Source of the DNA: Chloroflexota bacterium
GTDB taxonomy: Bacteria; Chloroflexota; UBA6077; JACCZL01
Direction: 5' to 3'
Length of the DNA stretch: 64,000 bases
Assembly: GCA_020845495.1 (NCBI GenBank)
Contig: JADLFM010000046.1
Span: forward strand, 15,036-79,035
In this document: in pieces, positions 42,408 through 50,223 of the stretch
How positions within the stretch are numbered: position 1 is the first letter of the stretch
Layout: every line of letters begins with the position of its first letter
Program-made: the position numbers and the translations under genes
Notes under the pieces: generated by a model
Told to the model about the DNA's origin: nothing
The model's database searches: none
What the model saw: the letters and a program-made list of their open reading frames with translations, nothing else

Positions 42408-43301
42408 TCAGCCAGGCCAGCCGAGCGCCTCCTTGACCTCGCGAATGCGCCGGATGTGCGCGTCTGGGCCGGACAGACCGCCGTTCATGGTGTTGACCGA
42501 GAGGTGGGTCGCGCCGAGCGCCCGCCACTCCTCGGCCGTCGCACGCCAGTCGTCTGGGGTACCGGTCCCGGCGTTGATGCGGGCCTCGATGCCGAAGCCA
42601 TCCCAGGATCGGCCGGCCGCCTCGCGCCAGCCGCGCATCTGCTCCAGAGTGGCCGGCCAGCCGCCTTCGAGCGGGCGCTGCGGGAAGAAGCCGTCGCCGA
42701 GCTCGGCCGCGCGCCTCAGGGCCGGCTCGGCCGACCCCCCAATCCAGATGGGGATCGGGCGCTGAATCGGGAGCGGCTTGATACCGGCGCCAGTGACCCG
42801 ATGAAAGCGCCCCTCGAAGGTCAGGACCGGCTCTTGAAAGAGGCGGCGCAGCACGACGATCTGCTCCTCGAAGCGGCGTGCCCGGTCCTTGAAGCTCATC
42901 CCGAGCCCTTCGTATTCGACGTAATTCCAGCCGATCCCAACCCCAAGCCGGAACCGGCCGCCAGTCAGCACGTCGACCTCGGCCGCCTGCTTGGCGACCA
43001 GCGCGGTCTGCCGCTGGGGCAGGATGATGACGCCCGGGACCAGTTCCAGGCCCGGCGTGGCGGCGGCAAGGAACCCGAACAGGACGAACGGCTCGTGGAA
43101 GAGGGTTTCGGCCGTGTACGGCCCGGCCCAACCAGGGTGCGCTGCTGGATCGGCGCCCAGGACGTGATCGTACGCGAGCAGGTGCTGGTAGCCGAGCCCC
43201 TGTGCCGCCTCGGCGTAGGCACGGACACCGCCTACATCCGCGCCGATCTCCGTCTGCGGAAACGTCACCCCGAGACGGGGGCGCATCTCACCAGCCATCA
43301 C
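42408..43301 (-). CDS. LLM-class (luciferase-like) flavin-dependent oxidoreductase
   Basis: A 297-residue TIM-barrel oxidoreductase of the F420- or FMN-dependent LLM class. MRPRLGVTFPQTEIGADVGG, YAEAAQGLGYQHLLAYDHVLG, LVPGVIILPQRQTALVAKQAAEVD, GRFRLGVGIGWNYVEYEGLGM and GGSAEPALRRAAELGDG occur in family order. It would reduce or oxidise an organic substrate with a deazaflavin or flavin. GTG 43301 is chosen because AAGGAG is eight bases upstream; an ATG follows three bases later. A 16-base tandem repeat (43354-43433) lies in the gap just upstream. Converges on the Rieske gene. Confidence 0.9.
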   Translation of the reverse strand: MMAGEMRPRLGVTFPQTEIGADVGGVRAYAEAAQGLGYQHLLAYDHVLGADPAAHPGWAGPYTAETLFHEPFVLFGFLAAATPGLELVPGVIILPQRQTALVAKQAAEVDVLTGGRFRLGVGIGWNYVEYEGLGMSFKDRARRFEEQIVVLRRLFQEPVLTFEGRFHRVTGAGIKPLPIQRPIPIWIGGSAEPALRRAAELGDGFFPQRPLEGGWPATLEQMRGWREAAGRSWDGFGIEARINAGTGTPDDWRATAEEWRALGATHLSVNTMNGGLSGPDAHIRRIREVKEALGWPG

Positions 43302-43353
43302 TGTCTGTACTCCTTCTCCTTCTGCACGGCCGAGCGGACACCGCACCTGCACT

Positions 43354-43433
43354 CGAACGGGATGCGGTTCGATCGGGGTGCGGTTCGATCGGGGTGCGGC
43401 TCGAACGGGATGCGGTTCGGTCGGGGTGCGGTT
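43354..43433. repeat. 16-base tandem repeat, five units
   Basis: Five contiguous units of the form CGAACGGGATGCGGTT / CGATCGGGGTGCGGTT, without spacers, in the gap between the CBS gene end and the LLM gene start. It is not a CRISPR array because there are no unique spacers. Confidence 0.93.
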
Positions 43434-43533
43434 CGGTTGCGCGTCATACCCGGGGCGCCGGATGCTCGCTCGCATCGACCGCGCGCCCTGCTCGGCGTGG
43501 TCCTCATGCTCGAATGGCCGTACCCGCGGCGGT

Positions 43534-44001
43534 TCAGTCGCCGGGAGGTTGCTCGCTCTGAGCGAAGCGGGCCGCTGGCGCGGTGCACTTCGGGCATGCT
43601 TGCGGCGGGTGCTCGCCGCGCACCGGCTCGCCGCAGATGTCGCAGTACCACTGCACGGAGATCAGCCGAATGATGTCCGACCGGCTGACGATCCCAACGA
43701 GCCGATGGCCGGCCAGCACCGGCACCCGCTTGATGCGCCGCTCGACGAGCAGGAAGCGCACTTCGTCGATGTCGGTGTCCTCGCTGACGGTGACGATGCC
43801 CGCCGACATGATGTCGCGGGCGGCCTCGCCGGAGCGAGCAAGCACGTCGTATTCGCTCACCAGCCCGATGACAAAGCCGTGCTCGTCAGTGACGGGAACG
43901 GCGCTGATCCCATGTTTCGTGAGCAGCCGAGCGACGTCGGGAACCGGCGTGTCGGCGGGCGCGCAGATCACTGGCGCCGTCATGATGTCTTTGACCCTCA
44001 T
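43534..44001 (-). CDS. CBS-pair protein with C-terminal rubredoxin-like zinc ribbon
   Basis: A 155-residue protein. Two CBS motifs occupy residues 1-115 (MRVKDIMTAPVICAP, HGISAVPVTDEHGFVIGLVS; DIMSAGIVTVSEDTD, RRIKRVPVLAGHRLVGIVSR). They are followed by a four-Cys knuckle pair, WYCDICGEPV and QACPKCTAP, typical of a small zinc ribbon or rubredoxin. CBS pairs bind AMP, ATP or S-adenosylmethionine; the ribbon may sense redox or metal state or bind protein or RNA. ATG 44001 has GGAGGT ten bases upstream. It follows the KorAB operon on the same strand after a terminator, so it is probably separately expressed. Confidence 0.9.
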   Translation of the reverse strand: MRVKDIMTAPVICAPADTPVPDVARLLTKHGISAVPVTDEHGFVIGLVSEYDVLARSGEAARDIMSAGIVTVSEDTDIDEVRFLLVERRIKRVPVLAGHRLVGIVSRSDIIRLISVQWYCDICGEPVRGEHPPQACPKCTAPAARFAQSEQPPGD

Positions 44002-44184
44002 GCGTCCGGTACCTCCGCGCGACGTAGGGCGACGTCGTGGAAACTGCCGGCGCCTCGCCAGAACCGCCTACTCTTGGAGAGAGTTGCTACCGAGAGCCAA
44101 TCAGAAAGGGCGGGGGGCGGCCGAGCGAGTCGCGTGCCGGTCAGGGCGAGAGCAATTCGACAGCAGGTGAAACGATCTGGATGG

Positions 44185-44217
44185 AGCACCCGGTCGGACG
44201 TGGTCCGGCCGGGTGCT
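44185..44217 (-). terminator. Hairpin after korB
   Basis: Fourteen-base arms (44185-44198, 44204-44217) match except one G-T wobble, with loop CGTGG, 40 bases past the KorB stop. Confidence 0.6.
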
Positions 44218-44241
44218 GGGCGCACGGACGGCGAGCGCCTG

Positions 44242-44273
44242 TCTAGACGAACTCCAATCTAGACGAACTCCAA
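44242..44273. repeat. 16-base tandem duplication at the KorB stop codon
   Basis: TCTAGACGAACTCCAA occurs at 44242-44257 and 44258-44273. The second copy holds the KorB final codons and TAG stop, the first lies beyond. Confidence 0.95.
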
Positions 44274-45128
44274 CTTGAGCGCCTCGTAGTCGGCGTAGCG
44301 GCCGTCCAACTCCTGCTGGACGAGCGGCCCCTTCTTGAGCGCCGACACCTGCTCCTCATAGGTCGGGCGTTCGTCGCTCTCGTAGATGATCCCGATCGGG
44401 ATCCGGTCGCCCCACTCCTGCGCCTTCGCCCACGCCTGCGCGCGGTTGGATGGGTCGTAGCCCGGCTCCTCGCCCAGTTTGTAGGTTCGTGAGCGGTACC
44501 AGTCGTAGGTGTTGATCTTGTTGTAGGTCACGCACGGCTGGAGGCAGTCGACGAGCGAGTACCCGCGATGGGTAATCGCCGCCTGGAAGACGGAAGCCAT
44601 GTGCTTCGGATCGGCCGCTGAGGCGCGGGCGATGAAGCTGGCGCCGGCCGCGATAGCGAGCGCGATCGGGTTGATCGCGAACTCGATCGACCCCTCGGGC
44701 GAGAAGGTACTGATATAGCCGCGCTCGCTGGTCGGTGAGTACTGGCCCTTGGTCAGCCCGTAGACCTGGTTGTTCTCGACGATGTGGGTGATATCGGCGT
44801 TGCGCCGCATCGCGTGGATGAAGTGCCCCTGGCCGATACCGTAACCGTCACCATCGCCTGTCACGGCGATGACCTTGAGGGCGTGATTCGCGAGCTTGAT
44901 GCCTTGCGCCACTGGCAGCGCCCGGCCGTGAATCGAGTTGTAGCCGTTGGCCCGCAAGTAGTGGGGCAGCTTCGAGCCGCAGCCGATCCCCGAGACGAGC
45001 AGCACCTCGTGAGGATGCAGGTCCAGCCCTGCTAGCGACTGCTTGATCGCCGCCAGGATGCCGAAGTCGCCGCAGCCGGGGCACCAGGTCGACTTCTGGC
45101 CGCCATTGAAGATCTTGAGCTCAGACAC
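44259..45128 (-). CDS. korB: 2-oxoacid:ferredoxin oxidoreductase, beta subunit
   Basis: A 289-residue thiamine pyrophosphate-binding subunit. The start MSELKIFNGGQKSTWCPGCGDFG has the CPGCG Cys pair for the 4Fe-4S cluster. VSGIGCGSKLPHYL follows, and GDGDGYGIGQGHFIHAMRRN is the TPP-Mg motif. It oxidatively decarboxylates a 2-oxoacid (2-oxoglutarate most likely) to acyl-CoA with ferredoxin reduction, together with KorA. The start overlaps the end of korA by eight bases. The final codons and stop are repeated in tandem. No ferredoxin gene adjoins. A pyruvate or branched-chain 2-oxoacid preference cannot be excluded. Confidence 0.93.
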   Translation of the reverse strand: MSELKIFNGGQKSTWCPGCGDFGILAAIKQSLAGLDLHPHEVLLVSGIGCGSKLPHYLRANGYNSIHGRALPVAQGIKLANHALKVIAVTGDGDGYGIGQGHFIHAMRRNADITHIVENNQVYGLTKGQYSPTSERGYISTFSPEGSIEFAINPIALAIAAGASFIARASAADPKHMASVFQAAITHRGYSLVDCLQPCVTYNKINTYDWYRSRTYKLGEEPGYDPSNRAQAWAKAQEWGDRIPIGIIYESDERPTYEEQVSALKKGPLVQQELDGRYADYEALKLEFV

Positions 45129-46974
45129 GCGCTACCTCCCCGCTCACGCCCGCCTTGCCGGCTGCGTCGAGGCCGGTCCCGTTCAGGCTGACCTTGCCCA
45201 GATCGACGTGCGCCTCGCCGGCGAGATCGCCGACGATGGTCGCAACGACCTCATCCGGCGAGATCGGCCGGCCATCGTACTTGTTGATCCGCTTGTCAGC
45301 CTTCCGGCCGGTCAGGCCGCGTAGGAGGTGGGCAAGCTGGCTGGTGTAGTTCTGCTCGACCACGATCATCCGCCGGATTTTGCCCAGTTCGGCCGAAATG
45401 CGGTCCTCGTCGAGCGGGCACATATCGACGAACTGGAGGAAGTTCGTGACCAACCCTCGCGCGTTCAAGAGGTCGGTCGCCTCACGCAGCGCACCGTAGG
45501 TGGAGCCCCAGCCCACGAGCGTCATCTCCGCGTCGGCGGGGCCGTACCAGATCGGTAGTTGCATCTCCTGGGCAGCGCGTTCGGCCTTGCGCATCCGCTT
45601 GGACATCTGCTCGTTGCGGTCGTCCGACTCCTCGGTGTTGTGTCCGATGATGTCGTGCTCGTCGCCGGTCGTGATGTAGACCGCCTTCTCGTGGCCTGGG
45701 ATGGCTCGCGGCGAGACCCCGCTCTCGGTCAACCGATGCCGCGCGTACTCCTCGTCGAGCCGGTCGAGCGCCTGATAGTCGAGCAGGTCGCCACGATCGA
45801 TCCGGATTTCCTTGAAGTCGATGGCGTCCATGTCGAGCGTCCGCAGCGCATTCGACAGGAACAGATCGCTCAGGATGATGACCGGCGTCTGATACTTCTC
45901 GGCAAGGTTGAAGGCGCGGTGGCCGGCTTCGAAGCACTGCTCGACAGTTCCCGGCGCCACCACGATGCGCGGAAACTCGCCGTGCGAGGCGTACAGCACG
46001 AACTCGAGGTCGGACTGCTCGGTGCGGGTCGGCAGGCCGGTCGACGGGCCGGCTCGCTGGACCTCGGCGATCACGAGCGGTGTCTCGGACATCGCGGCCA
46101 GTCCCAGCGCCTCGACCATCAGACAGAAGCCGCCGCCGGAACTGGCCGTCATCGCGCGAACGCCCGCGTGAGCAGCACCAATCGCGAAGAGGATCGCGGA
46201 GATCTCGTCCTCGGTCTGCTTCTGGACGATCCCAAAGCGCGCGGCGTGGGCGGCCAGCCACTCGGTGATGGTGCTCGCCGGCGTCATGGGATAGGTGGAG
46301 ATGAACTTGCAGCCCGCCGCCAGCGCACCCATCGCGACGGCCTGATTGCCGTTCATCAGCATGCGCTTCGGCGCGCCGGGGACGGCCTTCAACTTCCAGG
46401 GGAAGTCGTTGCCGTACTGGTCACGTGCCGCGTTGTAGGCGTACTCCGCCACCTTCAGGTTGCTGGTGACGGTGTCGGCGCCCTTGCGCTTGAAGTTCGA
46501 CTCGACGACGTTCGCGATCCACTCGAAGTCGAAGCTGGTCAGGCCGGCCATCGCGCCGATGGCGGCCGTGTTCATCATGATCTTGTGGCCGCCCTGCTCC
46601 TCGGCGATCTTGGTGAGCGGCATCGCGAAGTCGCGGACTCCGCGTGCCTCGAGCTCGGCCTTCGGGACGGCAATGGCAGCGTCGTGGAGAACGCCGCCGC
46701 CTTCGACGAGATCGCGCCAGTGGAGCTCGACCGTCTCCTTGTTGAAGGCGAGCAGCAGATGGAGCGTATCGTCGAACGTGTACAGTGGCTCGTCGCTCAC
46801 CCGCACCTGATAGAAGTTATGGCCGCCACGGATGCGGGACATGTAGTCTGGCAAGCCGAAGCAGTGGAGTCCTGCCCGTACGACGGCGTGGGAGAAGCCG
46901 GCGCCTCCCGATTCAACGCCCTGACCGGCCTCACCGCCCAGTCTAACCTGGAATCTGTTGATCGTCTCGGGCAT
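45121..46974 (-). CDS. korA: 2-oxoacid:ferredoxin oxidoreductase, alpha subunit (gamma-alpha fusion)
   Basis: A 617-residue fused subunit. Residues about 1-190 are the gamma domain (RLGGEAGQGVESGGAGFSHA, YMSRIRGGHNFYQVRVS). Residues about 205-590 are the alpha or pyrimidine-binding part (MNGNQAVAMGALAAGCKFIST, YPMTPASTITEWLA, TASSGGGFCLMVEALGLA). It works with KorB to form acyl-CoA from a 2-oxoacid and CoA; the gamma domain binds CoA. ATG 46974 follows GGGAGGGCAT. Two TATAAC hexamers (47031-47036, 47050-47055, minus strand) lie 57 and 76 bases upstream as possible -10 elements. korA precedes korB with an 8-base overlap. Confidence 0.93.
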   Translation of the reverse strand: MPETINRFQVRLGGEAGQGVESGGAGFSHAVVRAGLHCFGLPDYMSRIRGGHNFYQVRVSDEPLYTFDDTLHLLLAFNKETVELHWRDLVEGGGVLHDAAIAVPKAELEARGVRDFAMPLTKIAEEQGGHKIMMNTAAIGAMAGLTSFDFEWIANVVESNFKRKGADTVTSNLKVAEYAYNAARDQYGNDFPWKLKAVPGAPKRMLMNGNQAVAMGALAAGCKFISTYPMTPASTITEWLAAHAARFGIVQKQTEDEISAILFAIGAAHAGVRAMTASSGGGFCLMVEALGLAAMSETPLVIAEVQRAGPSTGLPTRTEQSDLEFVLYASHGEFPRIVVAPGTVEQCFEAGHRAFNLAEKYQTPVIILSDLFLSNALRTLDMDAIDFKEIRIDRGDLLDYQALDRLDEEYARHRLTESGVSPRAIPGHEKAVYITTGDEHDIIGHNTEESDDRNEQMSKRMRKAERAAQEMQLPIWYGPADAEMTLVGWGSTYGALREATDLLNARGLVTNFLQFVDMCPLDEDRISAELGKIRRMIVVEQNYTSQLAHLLRGLTGRKADKRINKYDGRPISPDEVVATIVGDLAGEAHVDLGKVSLNGTGLDAAGKAGVSGEVARV

Positions 46975-47290
46975 ATGCCCTCCCTGCGTGGCGCGCTGAG
47001 ATGGTGCGCTGAACGACGTCGCGCACGTGAGTTATACGGAGGTTACAGTGTTATACAGGGGTTCGGTGACACCGAGGCTCCGCGGACGCCCCGCACGGAC
47101 CCGCCTGCCGCACCGCAGAACGCGGCAGCGCCCGTTGAGAGCCAACGGGCGCTGCCAATCCATCGACGAGACAAATCGTTTCCATCGGTGCACCGAATGA
47201 TTCGGCGGTATCTTAGCGCTGCCGTGCGCGTTCGTCCAGCGTTTGCGCGAGTGGTGAGCGATCGTCCGCGCGCCACTCCTCACGCTCACC
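46975..47290. other. 316-base intergenic region upstream of korA
   Basis: It contains two TATAAC -10-like hexamers for korA on the minus strand and the hairpin at 47124-47156 terminating the gene to the right. No gene. Confidence 0.55.
47124..47156 (-). terminator. Hairpin after the TIM-barrel gene
   Basis: Perfect 14-base arms (47124-47137, 47143-47156) with loop AGAGC, 134 bases after the leftward gene's stop and before korA. Confidence 0.65.
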
Positions 47291-48724
47291 TCACGGCTTC
47301 GTCCAGGTCGTGCGCATGATGGCGAGTTTCTCGTCGCTCAGGTAGCCGTAGCGCTGCACCCAGCAGCCCGCCGCATCGCTCGCGAGGACCGCTTCCAGCA
47401 CCCGGCCGAATTCGGCTGCCGGGCGGTAGCTATGGACGTAGGCGAGGCACGTCCCGCTCGGACCCGTCATGGCGACCGCCTGATTCATCTTGCGGGTCAA
47501 CGCGCTGGGCGCGATCGGGTGCGGCTCGTCGGGCCGGGGCATGCCATACTCGGCGAGGCTCCGACGGTGCTCGGCGGCCGGGGGTGGAACGTCGAGCGCG
47601 GCCTGGACCGCCCGGAGGACGGCGCCCTCGTCCAGGCCCGAATTCCAGGCCAGCAACGTCCCAGCCCACCAGTTGGCGATCATCGGCCAATGGAAGGTGA
47701 ACAGCTTGCAGCGGGTCTGCTGGACGACTTCACTGACCTTGCCATAGTCCAGGCCGGTGATCGAGCACCAGGGCGGCGGGAAGCCGTTCAGCCCGAGCGC
47801 CACTCGCGCCGCGCCGGCCTCGTCCATGACGGCCCGAAGGTCGATCGCCGCATCGCGAACGGACACGGCCTTGAACCGCAGCAGTTCGGCGACGCCGGGA
47901 TAGTCGAGCAGACCCCCGAGCACGAGGAACGGCCAGTCGGCCGCATCGGTCACGCGGGCCACGTCTCGGGGCCGCAGCCGATGGAGCCGGTCCCACAGGG
48001 CGCGGGTATCCCGAACGATCCGATCCCAGTCGTAGCCGAGACGCCGCGCGGTAGCCTGGCAGTGCTCGCAGAAGCAGGTGAAGCAGTCTTCGAGGAAGTA
48101 GCAGGTGTACTCTGCCCAGTCCAGGAAGATGCCGTCCACGTCCGAGTAGTGGCGAAGCGCCTCGCGCATGCGCGCTCGGCCAAGTGCGCGGACGCGAGGA
48201 TTGTTCGGGCAGCCGTGGCCGGCCACGACCCGCTCGCCGATGGCGCCGTCGATCCGGCGCGGGCGGTCGGCCGTCACGCCCGCGCCGTGCCCGCTGCCGA
48301 TCGACTGACCGCCCGGCGCGCCCGGCAGGGTGTACGGGCTGATCTGGATTTCGACCGACAGTCCGCGCGTCCGTGCCCCATCGATGATGCTTCGGACGAC
48401 ATCAGTCCGTAGCTCCGGTGGCGCGAGCGGCGGCGGGGCATAGGCCACATCTGCCCAGATGGCCGGGTCAGGCTCATGTGGGGAGTAGCCGCGCATCCAG
48501 AGCTCGCGCTGGCCCCAGAGCGGCCGGTCCAGCAATCGGACCGCGCCGGCCACGTCGAGCGGCGGTTCGCGCGAGCCCTGGCCAGTTGAGGCCGGGACGT
48601 ACACCCCGAGCGTCGGCGAGATGGCGGTCGCTCCCGCCCTGACGATGTTGTCGAGAACCCGGTCCAGACCTTCATCCTGGACCTCGGCGGGCGTGAGGAC
48701 GACGCCAAGCTGACGCTCGTTCAT
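47291..48724 (-). CDS. Putative TIM-barrel glycosidase-like protein with C-x-C-x2-C motif
   Basis: A 477-residue protein that looks like a hypothetical glycosyl-hydrolase TIM barrel (GHL-type) but is not assigned. RVLDNIVRAGATAISPTLGVYVP resembles barrel strand 1. DVDGIFLDWAEYTCYFLE carries the Asp expected at a strand end, and CFTCFCEHCQATARRLGYDW follows, which in related barrels is a metal or structural Cys cluster. MRGYSPHEPDPAIWADVAY, LGLNGFPPPWCSITGLDY and FTFHWPMIANWWAGTLL follow. A glycosidase role is inferred from fold resemblance only. ATG 48724 follows AGGGAG; a heptamer repeat lies just upstream. No signal peptide. The gene ends 316 bases before korA, from which it is separated by a hairpin. 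Confidence 0.6.
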   Translation of the reverse strand: MNERQLGVVLTPAEVQDEGLDRVLDNIVRAGATAISPTLGVYVPASTGQGSREPPLDVAGAVRLLDRPLWGQRELWMRGYSPHEPDPAIWADVAYAPPPLAPPELRTDVVRSIIDGARTRGLSVEIQISPYTLPGAPGGQSIGSGHGAGVTADRPRRIDGAIGERVVAGHGCPNNPRVRALGRARMREALRHYSDVDGIFLDWAEYTCYFLEDCFTCFCEHCQATARRLGYDWDRIVRDTRALWDRLHRLRPRDVARVTDAADWPFLVLGGLLDYPGVAELLRFKAVSVRDAAIDLRAVMDEAGAARVALGLNGFPPPWCSITGLDYGKVSEVVQQTRCKLFTFHWPMIANWWAGTLLAWNSGLDEGAVLRAVQAALDVPPPAAEHRRSLAEYGMPRPDEPHPIAPSALTRKMNQAVAMTGPSGTCLAYVHSYRPAAEFGRVLEAVLASDAAGCWVQRYGYLSDEKLAIMRTTWTKP

Positions 48725-48733
48725 CCAGGCTCC

Positions 48734-48760
48734 CTCAGCACTCAGCACTCAGCACTCAGC
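48734..48760. repeat. Heptamer tandem repeat (CTCAGCA, 3.9 units)
   Basis: Three full CTCAGCA units and a 6-base partial lie 10 bases upstream of the ATG at 48724, next to the ribosome site of the leftward gene. Slippage could change the leader length. Confidence 0.9.
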
Positions 48761-48982
48761 GAAATGGTGGCGATGCTCGCCCAGACCTCCGGGCGGCCGG
48801 GGTGGCGAGCCGACTGGATGGTACCCCCACCGCACCTGGAAGGGGCGAGCGCCGCCTCGGGGCGCGAATGGTGAGCCGGAAGGGAGCCCACGAGAAGGAG
48901 CGCGTCGGCTGGCATCGCGCCATGCTTGACAGTCGTGCCGGCCAGCACCATAGTGAGGCAGTCGCGGAAGGGGAGGGGACTG

Positions 48983-50020
48983 ATGGAGCGCCCACGTAAG
49001 GAGACGATGACCGGCACGGCTGCGGCCCGCCTCGGGCTTGCCGACCTGTTCGACCCTCGCCGCCGCTTCGACGTCCGCACCAGGGACGTCGAGTACCGCC
49101 GTGACGGCGCGGAGTCGTGGCTCGCGACGGTCTACCAGCCAGACGGCCCCGGCCCGTTCCCGGCCCTGCTGGAGATCCACGGCGGCGCCTGGAACCACAA
49201 CGACCGCTTCCAGAACGCCGAGCTTGACGCGGCGCTCGCAGCCCGTGGACTAGTCGTAGTCGCGATCGACTTCCACCTTGGCACCCAGGCGCCCTACCCC
49301 GCCTCGATTGCCGACCTGAACTACGCGACCCGCTGGCTGAAGACGCGGGCAGAGGAGTTCAACGCGACGGCTGAGGCGTTGGGCGCGCTCGGCTACTCGA
49401 GCGGCGGACACATGGCGATGCTCAGCGCCATGCGGCCCCACGATCACCGTTACGCCGCGCTGCCGCTCGGCGGCGGCCAGGGCGCCGAGGGGTCGGCCAC
49501 ACACGGCCAGGGTGATGGCACTCGGGGTGGCAACGGCCGGGGCGTGGGTGCTCGCGGCATCGATAGCCAGCATCTGAGCGTGTCGGGGGCACCCGGCCGG
49601 CGCATCGACGCGTCGCTGTCGTACGTCATCATGGGCTGGCCGGTCCTCGACCCACTGGCGCGCTACCGCTACGCACGGGATCTCGGGCGCGCGGACCTCC
49701 TCGATTCCCATCATCGCTACTTCGGCGACGAAGCGACGATGGACGAGGCCAACCCGCAGCGCATCCTCGAGCGCGGCGAGGCCGTCGAGCTACCGCCAGC
49801 CTTGATCGTCCAGGGTGCGGACGACGATATCCTCTCGCCACGCACCGCCGAACGCTTCGTCGAGGCGTACGGGCGCGCTGGCGGCACGATCGAACTTGCG
49901 CTGTACCCCGGCGCGGGCCACGGCTATGCTCGCGACCCGGGGCCGAATACGTCGCGCACCCTCGATACCATGGCCTCGTTCATCGCGCGGCAACTGACAG
50001 CCATCGACCGAGGCTGGTGA
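48983..50020 (+). CDS. Alpha/beta hydrolase (esterase/lipase family)
   Basis: A 345-residue alpha/beta hydrolase of the BD-FAE/esterase type. The oxyanion region is LEIHGGAWNHND, the nucleophile elbow LGYSSGGHMAML near residue 137, the acid in VQGADDDILSP, and His in YPGAGHGYARD. An insert of about 45 Gly-rich residues (GGGQGAEGSATHGQGDGTRG) after the elbow is unusual. ATG 48983 has GGGGAGGGG upstream; ATG 49007 after AAGGAG is the alternative. The last codons and stop lie in an 18-base tandem duplication. Possibly co-transcribed with the small ORF and amidohydrolase downstream. Confidence 0.88.
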   Translation: MERPRKETMTGTAAARLGLADLFDPRRRFDVRTRDVEYRRDGAESWLATVYQPDGPGPFPALLEIHGGAWNHNDRFQNAELDAALAARGLVVVAIDFHLGTQAPYPASIADLNYATRWLKTRAEEFNATAEALGALGYSSGGHMAMLSAMRPHDHRYAALPLGGGQGAEGSATHGQGDGTRGGNGRGVGARGIDSQHLSVSGAPGRRIDASLSYVIMGWPVLDPLARYRYARDLGRADLLDSHHRYFGDEATMDEANPQRILERGEAVELPPALIVQGADDDILSPRTAERFVEAYGRAGGTIELALYPGAGHGYARDPGPNTSRTLDTMASFIARQLTAIDRGW

Positions 50021-50049
50021 CAGCCGTAGGTCTGGTGACAGCCGTAGGT
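50014..50049 (+). repeat. 18-base tandem duplication at the esterase stop codon
   Basis: CTGGTGACAGCCGTAGGT at 50014-50031 and 50032-50049. The first copy contains the TGG TGA end of the esterase gene. Confidence 0.95.
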
Positions 50050-50064
50050 GATGAGGCACTGAGT

Positions 50065-50223
50065 ATGGCTACTGGTGCAACGCGCATGGATGGGTATGTG
50101 ACGGCCACCGGCGGTCAGGTGCCACCAGCCGACGGCGGCTGGACACCTACCGACGCTTTCAGCCGTGTCGTCAGCTTCATCGAGAGCGTCGTCAACATAG
50201 CCATCCGGGGAGCGATCGGATGA
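50065..50223 (+). CDS. Small uncharacterised ORF coupled to the amidohydrolase
   Basis: A 52-residue ORF beginning ATG 50065, with GAGG eight bases upstream, ending in a TGA that overlaps the ATG of the amidohydrolase (ATGA). The reading frame is also open back to a GTG at 50017 overlapping the esterase stop. The C-terminal half is hydrophobic (AFSRVVSFIESVVNIAIRGAIG) and could form an amphipathic helix. No family recognised. It may be a real translationally coupled gene or a chance frame in a spacer. Confidence 0.35.
   Translation: MATGATRMDGYVTATGGQVPPADGGWTPTDAFSRVVSFIESVVNIAIRGAIG

Noticed and set aside
43354..43433. Possible CRISPR array
   Set aside because: Repeat units are contiguous with no spacers and only five units; no cas genes nearby.
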